From NCBI GenBank assembly GCA_963698265.1, contig CAVOQC010000004.1, positions 868,001 to 932,000 on the forward strand: DNA of 64,000 bases, given 5' to 3'. The notes under the pieces are model-generated. The model was not told the DNA's origin and made no database searches. It worked only from the letters and a program-made list of their open reading frames with translations. This DNA is from FEB-7 sp963698265. GTDB taxonomy: Bacteria > Pseudomonadota > Gammaproteobacteria > Burkholderiales > Usitatibacteraceae. Positions within the stretch are counted from its first letter, which is position 1, and the number at the start of each line of letters is the position of its first letter. This document shows positions 34,596 to 42,462 of this stretch, one piece after another. A program made the position numbers and the translations under genes.

Positions 34596-35565
34596 CTACG
34601 GGCGTTTCAATCCGATCGCCCGGACCAGCGCCGCGTTCATCTCGGTCTCCCGCTTCACGAGCGCGTCGAACTCGGTCGGTGACATCACCATCGGATCCAC
34701 CCCGAAAGTCGCGAGCTTGTCGCGCACCTTGGGCTCCTGAAGCGCCTTGAGCGTCTCGCGGTGGAGCTTCTCCACGGTCCCGCGCGGCGTCTTTGCGGGC
34801 AGGAAAGTTCCGAGCCACATCGGATAATCGGCATCGCTGAAGCCGGCCTCGCGCAGGGTCGGCACGTCCGGGAGCACCGTTGAGCGCGCCGCGCCGTTCA
34901 CCGCCAGCGCGGCGAGCTTGCCGCTGCGGATCTGCGGCAGGGTGGCTCCCAGCGCCACGAAGGCGAAGTCGATCCGGCCCGCGATCACTTCGGTCATCAT
35001 CTCGGCGCCGCCCTTGAACGGCACGTGCACGGCCTGGACACCGGCGCTCAGGCGGAACCGTTCCGCACTCAGGTGTGATGCGGACCCGACGCCGGGCGAG
35101 GCGTAAGTTGAACGCACCCGGCCTGGCCTGGGCCGCGGCAACGAGATCGCGGGCCGTGCGAAAACCACGGTCCGGCGCGGCCACCAGAACAAAGGGCGTC
35201 ACGCCGAGCGGGACGACCGCCGCGAAGTCACTCGCCGGATCGAAGGCGAGTTCCGGATACAGCGAGGATGCGATCGCGTGTGCCGACGAGTTCACGAGAA
35301 GCGTGTAGCCGTCGGGATCCGACCGGGCGACGAAGCCCGCGCCCAGCGTCGTGCCCGCGCCGGGACGGTTCTCCACCACGATGGCCTGCCCGAGCTGCGC
35401 GGAGAGTTGCTCGAACACCACGCGCGGCACGATGTCGATGACGCTGCCCGGCGCGATGGGCACGACTGCCTTCAGCGGCTTGGCCGGCCAGGTCTGCGCG
35501 AGGACATTCGCGGCCGCAAGACCGAGTCCGAGGGCGGACATCGCCACCAGGGATCGCAGCTTCAT
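34596..35565 (-). pseudogene. Bug-family tripartite tricarboxylate receptor, frameshifted
   Basis: A periplasmic solute-binding protein of the Bug/TctC family, very common in betaproteobacteria. Signal peptide MKLRSLVAMSALGLGLAAAN ends VLAQ; WPAKPLKAVVPIAPGSVIDI and VVENRPGAGTTLGAGFVA are the family N-terminal motifs. A one-base insertion at about 35105 shifts the frame inside FNYASPGVGSASHLS; the rest (VHVPFKGGAEMMTEVIAGRI) follows in the new frame. Divergent from a LysR regulator, as is usual for Bug genes. No tctAB permease genes are nearby. Confidence 0.85.
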
Positions 35566-35608
35566 GGGGACCTCCCTATCACGAGGGTGGGCGCCGGGGC
35601 GCGGGGCC

Positions 35609-35637
35609 TTCACGGGGCACACCATAGGTGGCGTGAA
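35609..35637. promoter_or_regulatory. Dyad in the Bug/LysR divergent region
   Basis: TTCACG (35609-35614) and CGTGAA (35632-35637) flank an inner CACC-ATA-GGTG dyad (35620-35630). It lies between the divergent receptor and LysR genes, where LysR-type regulators normally bind. Binding by the adjacent LysR protein is inferred. Confidence 0.4.
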
Positions 35638-35673
35638 GGGTGTCGTCCAATACATATATACTCTCTTGATCGA

Positions 35674-35686
35674 TGCCGAATCGGCA
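35674..35686. promoter_or_regulatory. Palindrome overlapping the LysR start codon
   Basis: TGCCGA-A-TCGGCA is a perfect 13-bp palindrome whose last base is the A of the regulator's ATG. It could be an autoregulatory operator or a translation-blocking hairpin if transcription starts upstream near the AT-rich stretch at 35649-35660. Chance occurrence cannot be excluded. Confidence 0.35.
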
Positions 35687-36720
35687 TGAATGTGGCCATG
35701 GACCTGCGTCACGCGCGAACCTTCGTCATGGTGGCGGAACTGGGCACCGTTTCCAGGGCGGCGGAGCGCCTGCACATCGCGCAGCCCGCCCTTTCCCGGC
35801 AGATCCGGAACCTCGAGGAGGAACTCGGTCTCAAGCTCTTCGATCGCGTGGGGCGACGCCTCGTGCTGACCGGCGAAGGCGAGCAGCTGCTCGGCGATTG
35901 CCGCAGCCTGCTCTGCTACGCCGCCGCGCTTGGCGAGCGCGCGCAGTTGCTGCGGCGTGGCGACACGGGCACGCTGAAGGTGGCCGCCTCGCCCCAGTTC
36001 ATCGAGGGCATCCTCTCCGACTTCCTGCGCCGGTACGCGCAGCGCTACCCCGCGGTGAAGGTGAAGCTCACCGAGTCCATTTCGTGGTCCGACACGCTGG
36101 GGATGCTCGAGCGCGGCGAGATCCACGTCGGCCAGAACCTGCTTCGTGCCGTTTCCCCGGGCGATTCGCGCTTCGCGAACCACCCGCTCGATTCGGTGGA
36201 ACTGCTCGCCGCCGGCCCGGCGGCACTGATGCGCGGCGAGAAAGGTTCCATCGAGATTGCCCGCCTCGCCGCCCACCCGCTGCTCTTGCTCGATGCGAGC
36301 TTCGTGTCCCGGCGCTCTTTCGATGCGACCTGCCGGCTCGCGAGCATCGAGCCCAACGTGGTCTTCGAGAGCCGGACCCCGCATACGCTGCTGGCGATGT
36401 CCGAGAAGGGGCACGGCGTTGCGATCGTTCCCTCCGCGGTGCGCGTTGACCGGTACCCGCTGCAAGTCGTCCGGGTGACCCACCAGGGGAAGCCGTTGCG
36501 GGAGGCCTTGGCGGTCTTCTGGGACAAGCGTCGCCCCCTGCCGTCGTACGCCACGGCCTTCTGCGCAATGCTGGCCGAGTACGTGCGCGAGGAGTTCCCG
36601 ATATCCCAACCCTCCGGGACCCAAAGGATCGCGGGCGCTACGCAGTCAGGCGGCCGACGAGCTGGCGCACCCAAGGAGCTACGAGCGTCACCGCCACGAA
36701 AGCCACGGGCCAAGTCGTAA
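35686..36720 (+). CDS. LysR-family transcriptional regulator
   Basis: The N-terminal winged helix-turn-helix is clear (MDLRHARTFVMVAELGTVSR, AAERLHIAQPALSRQIRNLE), followed by the effector-binding domain starting near GTLKVAASPQFIEGIL. It is 344 residues, about 35 longer than usual: the tail after EEFPISQPSG is basic and reads antisense through the DUF2798 gene. ATG 35686 or ATG 35698 may start it. It is divergent from the Bug receptor gene, so it probably controlled that gene in response to the receptor's substrate. Confidence 0.9.
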   Translation: MNVAMDLRHARTFVMVAELGTVSRAAERLHIAQPALSRQIRNLEEELGLKLFDRVGRRLVLTGEGEQLLGDCRSLLCYAAALGERAQLLRRGDTGTLKVAASPQFIEGILSDFLRRYAQRYPAVKVKLTESISWSDTLGMLERGEIHVGQNLLRAVSPGDSRFANHPLDSVELLAAGPAALMRGEKGSIEIARLAAHPLLLLDASFVSRRSFDATCRLASIEPNVVFESRTPHTLLAMSEKGHGVAIVPSAVRVDRYPLQVVRVTHQGKPLREALAVFWDKRRPLPSYATAFCAMLAEYVREEFPISQPSGTQRIAGATQSGGRRAGAPKELRASPPRKPRAKS

Positions 36721-36862
36721 GGCAGGACTTGAGCCATTGCGCGAGAAAGTCCGGGCGAAGCCCCTGGGATGTCATCAGGACGAAACCCGAGACGAGGGCC
36801 ACCATGATTGCCGAGAGCAAGGCCCCGAAGACGATGGGGGCGAATCGAACGGGAATGCGCAT
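36638..36862 (-). CDS. DUF2798 small membrane protein
   Basis: A 74-residue protein with two transmembrane helices (APIVFGALLSAIMVALVSGF and WPVAFVAVTLVAPWV), matching the DUF2798 family of unknown function. AGGAG precedes the ATG at 36862. Its 3' part overlaps the convergent LysR gene by 83 bp. It follows a DUF2938 gene on the same strand. Confidence 0.8.
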   Translation of the reverse strand: MRIPVRFAPIVFGALLSAIMVALVSGFVLMTSQGLRPDFLAQWLKSCLTTWPVAFVAVTLVAPWVRQLVGRLTA

Positions 36863-36910
36863 TTCAATACTCCTTTCGTGGTTGATGAAACGGTTGAAGG
36901 TCTTGCATGT

Positions 36911-37402
36911 TCACAGCGAACGCAGCCAGCTCGCCGCAAGCCCCGCCCCGTAGAGGCCGAGACCGAAGACGGCGTGCGTAATGAGGCTCTGGATGCGCGC
37001 GGCTTGCGGGCGCGGCGTGCGGCTCGCGGCGATCCCGGCGCCCATGCCCGGCTGCATCAACAGGAACGGCGCGGCCACGGTGCCGATGCCGACCGCGAGC
37101 GCGAGTCCTGGCGAAGGCTCGCGGATCCACGCGGCTCCCCCGATGGCGATGAGGAGCGAGGCGAAAGCGATGCCGGTGAGGTAGTGGAACGCCCACCCGA
37201 TCGCGCGCTCGCCGGGAACCGGGTCCGCTTTCGCGATCGCGTCATGGCGAAAGCGCCCGCCCGCCATGTGGCCGATCCATCGCCCCACCATTCCATAGTC
37301 GGGCGGGGCGATTCCCAGCAGCGGCCGGCGCGCGAATCCCCACAGGTCCATCACCGCCGTCGCGCCCACGCCCACGAACAGGGCACATCTCAGGTAGTCC
37401 AT
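36911..37402 (-). CDS. DUF2938 membrane protein
   Basis: A 163-residue protein with four predicted membrane helices (LRCALFVGVGATAVMDLWGF, WAFHYLTGIAFASLLIAIGG, LALAVGIGTVAAPFLLMQPG, ITHAVFGLGLYGAGLAASWL). It matches DUF2938, function unknown. AGGAGAC lies upstream of ATG 37402. It is divergent from a MerR-family regulator with a dyad between them, so the DUF2938-DUF2798 pair is probably the regulator's target. Confidence 0.82.
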   Translation of the reverse strand: MDYLRCALFVGVGATAVMDLWGFARRPLLGIAPPDYGMVGRWIGHMAGGRFRHDAIAKADPVPGERAIGWAFHYLTGIAFASLLIAIGGAAWIREPSPGLALAVGIGTVAAPFLLMQPGMGAGIAASRTPRPQAARIQSLITHAVFGLGLYGAGLAASWLRSL

Positions 37403-37452
37403 TTTCGTCTCCTGGGTGCTTGCCTTCGAGAGGCTATGGCGGCACAGTGCCA

Positions 37453-37475
37453 CTTGAAGTCAACTTGAGGTCAAG
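37453..37475. promoter_or_regulatory. MerR/SoxR-type operator dyad between DUF2938 and merR genes
   Basis: CTTGAAGTC-AACTT-GAGGTCAAG is an imperfect dyad (7 of 9 positions symmetric) ending ten bases before the regulator's ATG. Its half-site CCTCAAGTT (opposite strand) resembles the E. coli sox box half-site. MerR-family proteins bind such dyads within long promoter spacers; TTGACC and TTGACT -35-like hexamers toward DUF2938 overlap it. Direct binding is inferred. Confidence 0.5.
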
Positions 37476-37485
37476 GGGTTTCTGC

Positions 37486-37917
37486 ATGGACATCAGCGAG
37501 GTGGCGAAGCGCTCCGGCGTCCCGGCGTCGGCGCTGCGCTTCTACGAGGAAAAGGGCCTCATCGTCTCCGTCGGCCGCAGCGGCCTGCGCCGCGTGTTCG
37601 GCGAGGGCGTGCTGGACCGCCTCGCCTTGATCGCCCTCGGGCGCGCCGCGGGCTTTTCGCTGGACGAGATCGGCGCGATGTTCGCCCCCGACGGCCGGCC
37701 GCGGATCGACCGCAGGGCGCTCGCGAAGAAGGCGGAGGAAATAGACGTCACGATCCGCCGCCTGGGCGCCATGCGCGACGGCCTGCAGCACGCCGCCGCC
37801 TGCCCGGCGAAGAGCCACCTCGAGTGCCCCACCTTCAGGCGCCTCATGGGGATCGCCTCGTCCGGGGCCATGGGAGGGCGCGGCAGGAAGTTGCCCGCAC
37901 GGAAGCCGCGCCCATGA
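37486..37917 (+). CDS. MerR-family transcriptional regulator
   Basis: A 143-residue regulator: MDISEVAKRSGVPASALRFY then EEKGLIVSVGRSGLRRVF is the MerR winged helix, followed by a dimerisation helix (KKAEEIDVTIRRLGAMRDGL) and a short C-terminal region with two cysteines (AACPAKSHLECPTFRRLM). The cysteines could sense metal, thiol or redox state, but their number and spacing do not match the SoxR iron-sulfur set. ATG 37486 matches the family start. It is divergent from DUF2938 and overlaps the next gene by 4 nt. Confidence 0.88.
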   Translation: MDISEVAKRSGVPASALRFYEEKGLIVSVGRSGLRRVFGEGVLDRLALIALGRAAGFSLDEIGAMFAPDGRPRIDRRALAKKAEEIDVTIRRLGAMRDGLQHAAACPAKSHLECPTFRRLMGIASSGAMGGRGRKLPARKPRP

Positions 37918-38525
37918 ATCGCCTGCGTACCACCAAGGATTCCGCGAGCCACGATCATTTCCTGGTTCGCCCGTTCCGGGCCGGCCCTTCGGCCTGGGCA
38001 CGAAGCACCCTGCTCGCCTGCGCACTCGCCGTGGCAGCTGTTTCGGCACAGGCGCAGTCCTGGCCCGATCCCCCGCCGAATCTCGTCCAGGTCTCGACTT
38101 CGATCTACACCGCCGGCCAGCCGAGCCCGAAGTCGCTCGCGGGACTCAAGGCGCAGGGAATCGAGGCCGTGGTCTACCTCGCTCCCCCCACGGTCTCCGA
38201 CGCCGTTCGCGACGAAGCCCACATCGTCGGCAGCCAGGGAATCGTGTTCGTGAACATCCCGATCGTCTTCAGCGATCCCACGGCGCGCGATTTCGAGACC
38301 TTCTCCGCGGTGATGAAGGCGCTGGGCACGCGCAGGATCCTCGTGCACTGCCAGGTAAACCTGCGCGCCTCGGCGATGACGTTCCTGTACCGCACCGTCG
38401 TGGGCCGGGAGAATCCCGACGCGGCGTGGCAGGACGTCGAAAGGATCTGGACGCCACGAGAGCCGTGGAAGGGCTTCATCGCCGGCGTGCTGGCCCGGCA
38501 CGGCGTCAAGTTCGAACTCCCCTGA
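37914..38525 (+). CDS. Exported DUF442/tyrosine-phosphatase-like protein
   Basis: A 203-residue protein with an N-terminal hydrophobic export segment (STLLACALAVAAVSAQAQ) and a domain resembling the beta-lactamase-hydrolase-like phosphatases: TSIYTAGQPSPKSLAGLKAQ, IEAVVYLAP and the putative P-loop ILVHCQVNLRASAMTFL. The loop has C and R separated by four residues instead of the five of classical tyrosine phosphatases, so catalysis is unproven. ATG 37914 overlaps the merR stop. Confidence 0.7.
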   Translation: MNRLRTTKDSASHDHFLVRPFRAGPSAWARSTLLACALAVAAVSAQAQSWPDPPPNLVQVSTSIYTAGQPSPKSLAGLKAQGIEAVVYLAPPTVSDAVRDEAHIVGSQGIVFVNIPIVFSDPTARDFETFSAVMKALGTRRILVHCQVNLRASAMTFLYRTVVGRENPDAAWQDVERIWTPREPWKGFIAGVLARHGVKFELP

Positions 38526-38590
38526 GGGCCCATCTATGAACAGGGCTCACCTGCTTGGCATCCTGCTTTTCTGCCTGTCCTTCGCGAAAC

Positions 38591-38676
38591 AAATGGGGTC
38601 AGATTCAATTTCGAACCTGTCCCCGTTTCGCACTGGCGATTGAATGGGGACAGATACGAAATTGAACCTGACCCCA
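38591..38676. repeat. REP-like repeat, family B, inverted pair
   Basis: Unit 1 (38591-38628) begins AAATGGGGTCAGATTCAATT and ends in CCTGTCCCCGTTT; unit 2 (38643-38676) is the same sequence inverted, AATGGGGACAGATACGAAAT running into GAACCTGACCCC. The pair forms a long hairpin-capable structure between the phosphatase-like gene and the acetyltransferase. Confidence 0.8.
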
Positions 38677-38697
38677 GCGGTTCCCAGCGGTTCCACG

Positions 38698-39159
38698 ATG
38701 AACTGCACCGTCGCGGTCGAGCCCGTGGACCACCCCGACGCGGTCGCGCTCATCGGCGAACTCGACGCGCACCTCGCCCAGCTCTACCCGCCGGAAAGCC
38801 GTTTCGGCCTGGATGTCGCGGCCCTGCGCCTGCCCCACATCCGCTTCGCGCTGGCTCGCGACGAACACGGCCTCGCCCACGGCTGTGGCGGCGTCGCCTT
38901 CCTAGACGGCTATGCGGAACTGAAGCGCATGTTCGTGCGCCCCGCCTCGCGCGGCCGCGGCATCGCGCAGGCGCTCGTGCGCTTCCTGGAAAACCTCGCC
39001 GCCGAACGCGGCTTCGGAATCATGCGGCTGGAAACGGGAACCCGGCAGCACGAGGCGCTCGCGCTCTACGCGCGGCTCGGCTACGCGCGGTGCGGCCCCT
39101 TCGGCGCCTACCCGCCCAACGATACGAGCGTGTACCTGGAAAGGCGCCTCGCGGGTTGA
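38698..39159 (+). CDS. GNAT-family N-acetyltransferase
   Basis: A 153-residue acetyltransferase. The acetyl-CoA binding motif A is AELKRMFVRPASRGRGIAQA, and ALYARLGYARCGPFGAYPPN is the usual C-terminal motif B. ATG 38698 was preferred over an in-frame ATG at 38644 because the intervening codons are repeat DNA. This subtype resembles small-molecule or amino-acid acetyltransferases; the substrate is unknown. Confidence 0.85.
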   Translation: MNCTVAVEPVDHPDAVALIGELDAHLAQLYPPESRFGLDVAALRLPHIRFALARDEHGLAHGCGGVAFLDGYAELKRMFVRPASRGRGIAQALVRFLENLAAERGFGIMRLETGTRQHEALALYARLGYARCGPFGAYPPNDTSVYLERRLAG

Positions 39160-39272
39160 CGGGGAGGCCCAACTTGCCGTCGGGTGTCATGGACAAAATC
39201 GCCCGATTGCTGGCTGAATGACGACCGAGGGACACATCCGTCATCGACTTCACCCGTACACAAGGAGAGAAC

Positions 39273-39917
39273 ATGGAATCCGCAAGCGTATCCCGCGCAG
39301 TCAAGCTCGCCTTCGTCCTCGGTCTCGCCGCGGCGGGGTCCGTCTTCGCGAACGCAGCCCGGGGGCAGACGATCGTCGATGACTGGGCGAACATCAAGGC
39401 GCCGCCCGCGCCGGAGCTCAAGCCCGTCAAGGTCGACACGAAGGACACCGCGCTCCTCGTCCTGGACATCGTCAAGCAGATCTGCGGTCCGCGGCCCCGC
39501 TGCGTGGCTTCCGTTCCCCGGCTCCAGCACCTGCTCGGGCAGGCGCGCGAGAAGGGCATGATGGTGGTCCACACCCTCGCCGGGCAGCCGCTGACCGACA
39601 TCCTTCCCGAGGTGGCCGCGCGCGCCGAGGAAGCATCGGTCTCCTCGGGTCCGGACAAGTTCCTCAACACCAGCCTCGAACAGATCCTGAAGGCAAAGGG
39701 GATCAAGACGGTGATCGTGGTCGGCACTTCCGCGGAGGGCGCGGTCCTCAACACGGCATCCGGCGCCGCGCAGCGCGGCTTCAAGGTGATATTGCCGGTG
39801 GACGGCATGTCGTCGATCCACCCCTTCGCCGAGCTGTACACGACATGGCACCTGGCCAACGCGCCGCGAATCGGGGTCCACACGACGCTCACCAGGCTCG
39901 ACTTGATCGGCTTCTAG
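39273..39917 (+). CDS. Exported isochorismatase-like hydrolase lacking the catalytic cysteine
   Basis: A 214-residue protein with an N-terminal signal (KLAFVLGLAAAGSVFANAAR) followed by an isochorismatase/cysteine-hydrolase fold: TALLVLDIVKQICGPRPRC supplies the catalytic Asp, and GIKTVIVVGTSAEGAVLNTA is the segment that carries the nucleophilic cysteine in active enzymes. Here that position is within AEG, so no cysteine is available. It may bind rather than hydrolyse its ligand. AAGGAGA precedes the ATG at 39273. The upstream gap 39160-39272 shows nothing recognisable. Confidence 0.75.
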   Translation: MESASVSRAVKLAFVLGLAAAGSVFANAARGQTIVDDWANIKAPPAPELKPVKVDTKDTALLVLDIVKQICGPRPRCVASVPRLQHLLGQAREKGMMVVHTLAGQPLTDILPEVAARAEEASVSSGPDKFLNTSLEQILKAKGIKTVIVVGTSAEGAVLNTASGAAQRGFKVILPVDGMSSIHPFAELYTTWHLANAPRIGVHTTLTRLDLIGF

Positions 39918-40082
39918 CCGCGCGAGGGGATCGATCGACTGCCGCGGGAAGGGTCGCGAAATGGCAAGGCGCCGAGGATCTGAACGCCTGGATCGGCGCG
40001 AGCTTCCGCTACGACTCGCGGGCTGACGGCACGCGGGCGTGACAGACTTCCCCGGACAACCCCGACACGAGGAAACCGGACG

Positions 40083-40644
40083 GTGCGGACCGAGAAGGAA
40101 AAGATGCTCGCGGCCGAGCCCTACGACCCGGACGACCCGCAGCTTGCCGCCGACCGGCGCCGGGCCGCGGCGATCCTGCGCGAGCTGCACGCGGCTGCCG
40201 GGAGCGGAAGGCGACGAATCCCGCGCCCGGGTCTTGCTCGAGCGCCTCCTCGGCCGCGCGACGGATGCCCGCATCGTCGCGCCCTTCCACTGCGACTACG
40301 GCTACAACATCCGGCTGGGCAGCAATGCGTACTTCAACGTCGGCTGCGTCGTGCTGGACGTAGCCGCCGTGACGATCGGCGACAACTTCCTCGCCGGCCC
40401 CGGCGTGCACATCTACACCGCGACCCACCCGACGGGTGCGACGGAGCGGCGCCGCGGGCTGGAATCCGGCTCGCCCGTGACGATTGGCGACGACGTCTGG
40501 ATCGGGGGGCGCGCGGTGATCCTTCCCGGCGTGCGCATCGGCTCCGGCGCGGTGATCGGCGCGGCAAGCGTGGTCACCGGAGACATCCCCGGCGGCTGCT
40601 TCGCCGCGGGCAACCCCTGCCGCGTGATCCGCGACGTGGCCTAG
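40083..40644 (+). pseudogene. Maltose/sugar O-acetyltransferase, frameshifted
   Basis: The N-terminal Mac domain (KMLAAEPYDPDDPQLAADRR) is in one frame, and the left-handed beta-helix hexapeptide domain (YGYNIRLGSNAYFNVGCVVL, GDDVWIGGRAVILPGVRIGS, GAASVVTGDIPGGCFAAGNP) is in another. The break lies between about 40185 and 40210 (RELHAAA to EGDESRARVLLERL). The catalytic histidine region HIYTATHP is intact. Nothing else is recognisable in the gap 39918-40082. Confidence 0.8.
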
Positions 40645-40650
40645 GGGCCT

Positions 40651-40702
40651 GTCCGGGGTCACCTGTCCGGGGTCAGGTTCAATTTCGAACCTGTCCCCAA
40701 TT
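40651..40702. repeat. REP-like repeat, family B, single unit plus fragment
   Basis: A full unit GGGGTCAGGTTCAATTTCGA running into ACCTGTCCCCAATT (to 40702) is preceded by a 16-bp fragment GTCCGGGGTCACCTGT that repeats its left end. It separates the convergent acetyltransferase pseudogene and YiiX-like gene. Confidence 0.75.
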
Positions 40703-40704
40703 GC

Positions 40705-41289
40705 CTAGCGCGCCCCCGAGTCGTAGAGCACCCGCCCCCAGTAGTAGAGCTGCCCCGGCTCCACGGGGCGCGGTATCACGTCGCCCGGGCGCACGAAGGG
40801 CCGGTAGATCTCGAGCGTCAACTCGGAGCAGTAGTAGCGGTCGGGCACGTCCACGCCGATGAGGCCCAGGAAGTCGTAGGGCCTGCCGACGAGCCGGCGC
40901 GCCTTTTCCAGCGCGGCAATCGAACTCGTCGCGTCCGCCCACACGGGGCGCACAAGCAAGAGCCTGTCCGCCTTTGCGACGAACTGCGCGAGCGGCGTCA
41001 CGTGGATGCCGCGCGCCTCGGCCTCGATCACGCTGTCGCCTTCGAGGTCCAGCACCGCCGCATGGCTGAAGGGCTTGTTGGTGAGCGTGACCACGAGGTT
41101 GTCCGACGCGTGGTAGCCGCGGATGACGAGCCAGTCGCCGTTGGCGCCGAGCGAGCGCACGCCGGAGACCATGGCCGCATCGAGGCGCGCCCGGGCCTCA
41201 CCCGCCGGGGGATCGACGATTACCGGGTGCGCCGCGCAGCCGCCCAGAAGCATGGCGGCCATCGCGTATGAGCGCAGCGCTTGCGGCAT
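40705..41289 (-). CDS. YiiX/YebB-like NlpC/P60-family lipoprotein
   Basis: A 194-residue lipoprotein: MAAMLLGGCAAHP has a lipobox (LGGC), so it should be anchored by its cysteine. The rest matches the circularly permuted papain-like family of YiiX: the histidine in KPFSHAAVLDLEGD and the cysteine in VPDRYYCSELTLEIYRPFVR are the expected catalytic pair. Such enzymes may cleave peptides or amide-linked lipids. The ATG at 41289 shares one base with the upstream gene's stop (TGATG), so the two are translated together. Confidence 0.8.
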   Translation of the reverse strand: MPQALRSYAMAAMLLGGCAAHPVIVDPPAGEARARLDAAMVSGVRSLGANGDWLVIRGYHASDNLVVTLTNKPFSHAAVLDLEGDSVIEAEARGIHVTPLAQFVAKADRLLLVRPVWADATSSIAALEKARRLVGRPYDFLGLIGVDVPDRYYCSELTLEIYRPFVRPGDVIPRPVEPGQLYYWGRVLYDSGAR

Positions 41290-42437
41290 CAGTTGACCCA
41301 GTACAGGTGCCGGATCACGGTCCACTCGCCGGAATCCTCGCCCGGCGCCCGAGCGGCATTGCGCTTGAGGGAGGCGCTCGCCAGTGCCGCGAGCCCGCTG
41401 AGGGGCCTTGCCTTCGTGGGCGCGGCGCAGCGCGAGGCGAGCGCAGCGTGGTCCATGGCGCGCGGGAGCGGATCCAGGAAGAGGCTGCGCACGTCGAGAC
41501 CCTCGCCCGGCTTGCACAGCCCCAGGGAGAGGTCTGCGAGCCCGCGCAGCCCGCCGGTGTCGACCTGCCCGCCCAGCAGCGCCTTGCCGGCAAGGAGCCG
41601 CTGCACCTCGTCGAGGAGCGTTCCCCAGGTGGCGAAGGTCGTCTCGTCCATCACCAGCGGGAACGACGTGTTCGACTGCCGCGGGTTGGCGATCCACTCG
41701 CGATCGTCGTCCGTCTCCCGCAGCAGCGCCTGGCGCAGCAGCGCCGACTGCCGGATGCCTTCGACGAGCCGGCCGTAGGCGAGCTTGCGCACGCGCGCCC
41801 CGTCGACCAGCACGAGGCTCTCCAGCCCCTGGCCGGTGAGGTCGTAGGCGAGCACCAGGTGCATCGCCGCCTCCACGAAGTTGCAGTAGGCGAGCGCCCA
41901 GTGCACGTCGGACTGGTCGACCAGGATCACCGGGCTCGCATACCTTTCGAGGAGTTGCGCCTCGTCGACCGCGATGTCCATGGGCCGCATGGCCACACCG
42001 CGCTTCGGCGTGCGGAAGAAATGGCGCTCGGCGGGCGAGACCTGGCCGTCGCCGTCGAAATCCACCGCCCAGTTTCCGGGCTCGATCACGAACAGGGGTT
42101 TCCTCGCCTTCACGGACTCGAGGGCCACGCGCACGGCCGCGACCCGGACGAGGTAACCCTCCAGCCGGGCACGCACGCGCGTGCGTTCCGCGGGATCGTC
42201 CAGGCGCAGGCGCTGCGCATCGCGCGCGACCCACGCCGCCGCGTCGCGCGCGAGCGAGAGGCTCTCGCAGATCGCGAACGCGACCCTCTCCTCGTCGCGC
42301 GCTCGCTTGCCGGAGCCCGCACGGGCCTGTGCCGCGCAGGTCGCCTCCATTCCGGCGTGCGTGGCGAAGTCGATCGCCGCCGCTTCGACGCTCGAAACGG
42401 CAGCGGCAAGCACGGCGACCGGGATCAGCATCCTCAT
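41289..42437 (-). CDS. Exported protein with an EF-hand-like calcium loop, function unknown
   Basis: A 382-residue protein with signal peptide (MRMLIPVAVLAAAVSSVEAA). I do not recognise the whole protein. Around residues 123-137 it has the loop DFDGDGQVSPAERHF, which fits the DxDGDGxxxxxE EF-hand consensus. The rest is mostly helical, with a WALAYCNFVEAAMHLVLAYD segment. The start at ATG 42437 is supported by GAGAGG upstream. It is coupled to the YiiX-like lipoprotein, so the two probably work together in the envelope. Confidence 0.75.
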   Translation of the reverse strand: MRMLIPVAVLAAAVSSVEAAAIDFATHAGMEATCAAQARAGSGKRARDEERVAFAICESLSLARDAAAWVARDAQRLRLDDPAERTRVRARLEGYLVRVAAVRVALESVKARKPLFVIEPGNWAVDFDGDGQVSPAERHFFRTPKRGVAMRPMDIAVDEAQLLERYASPVILVDQSDVHWALAYCNFVEAAMHLVLAYDLTGQGLESLVLVDGARVRKLAYGRLVEGIRQSALLRQALLRETDDDREWIANPRQSNTSFPLVMDETTFATWGTLLDEVQRLLAGKALLGGQVDTGGLRGLADLSLGLCKPGEGLDVRSLFLDPLPRAMDHAALASRCAAPTKARPLSGLAALASASLKRNAARAPGEDSGEWTVIRHLYWVN

Positions 42438-42462
42438 GGGAATCCTCTCGGGAGCGGGAAGT

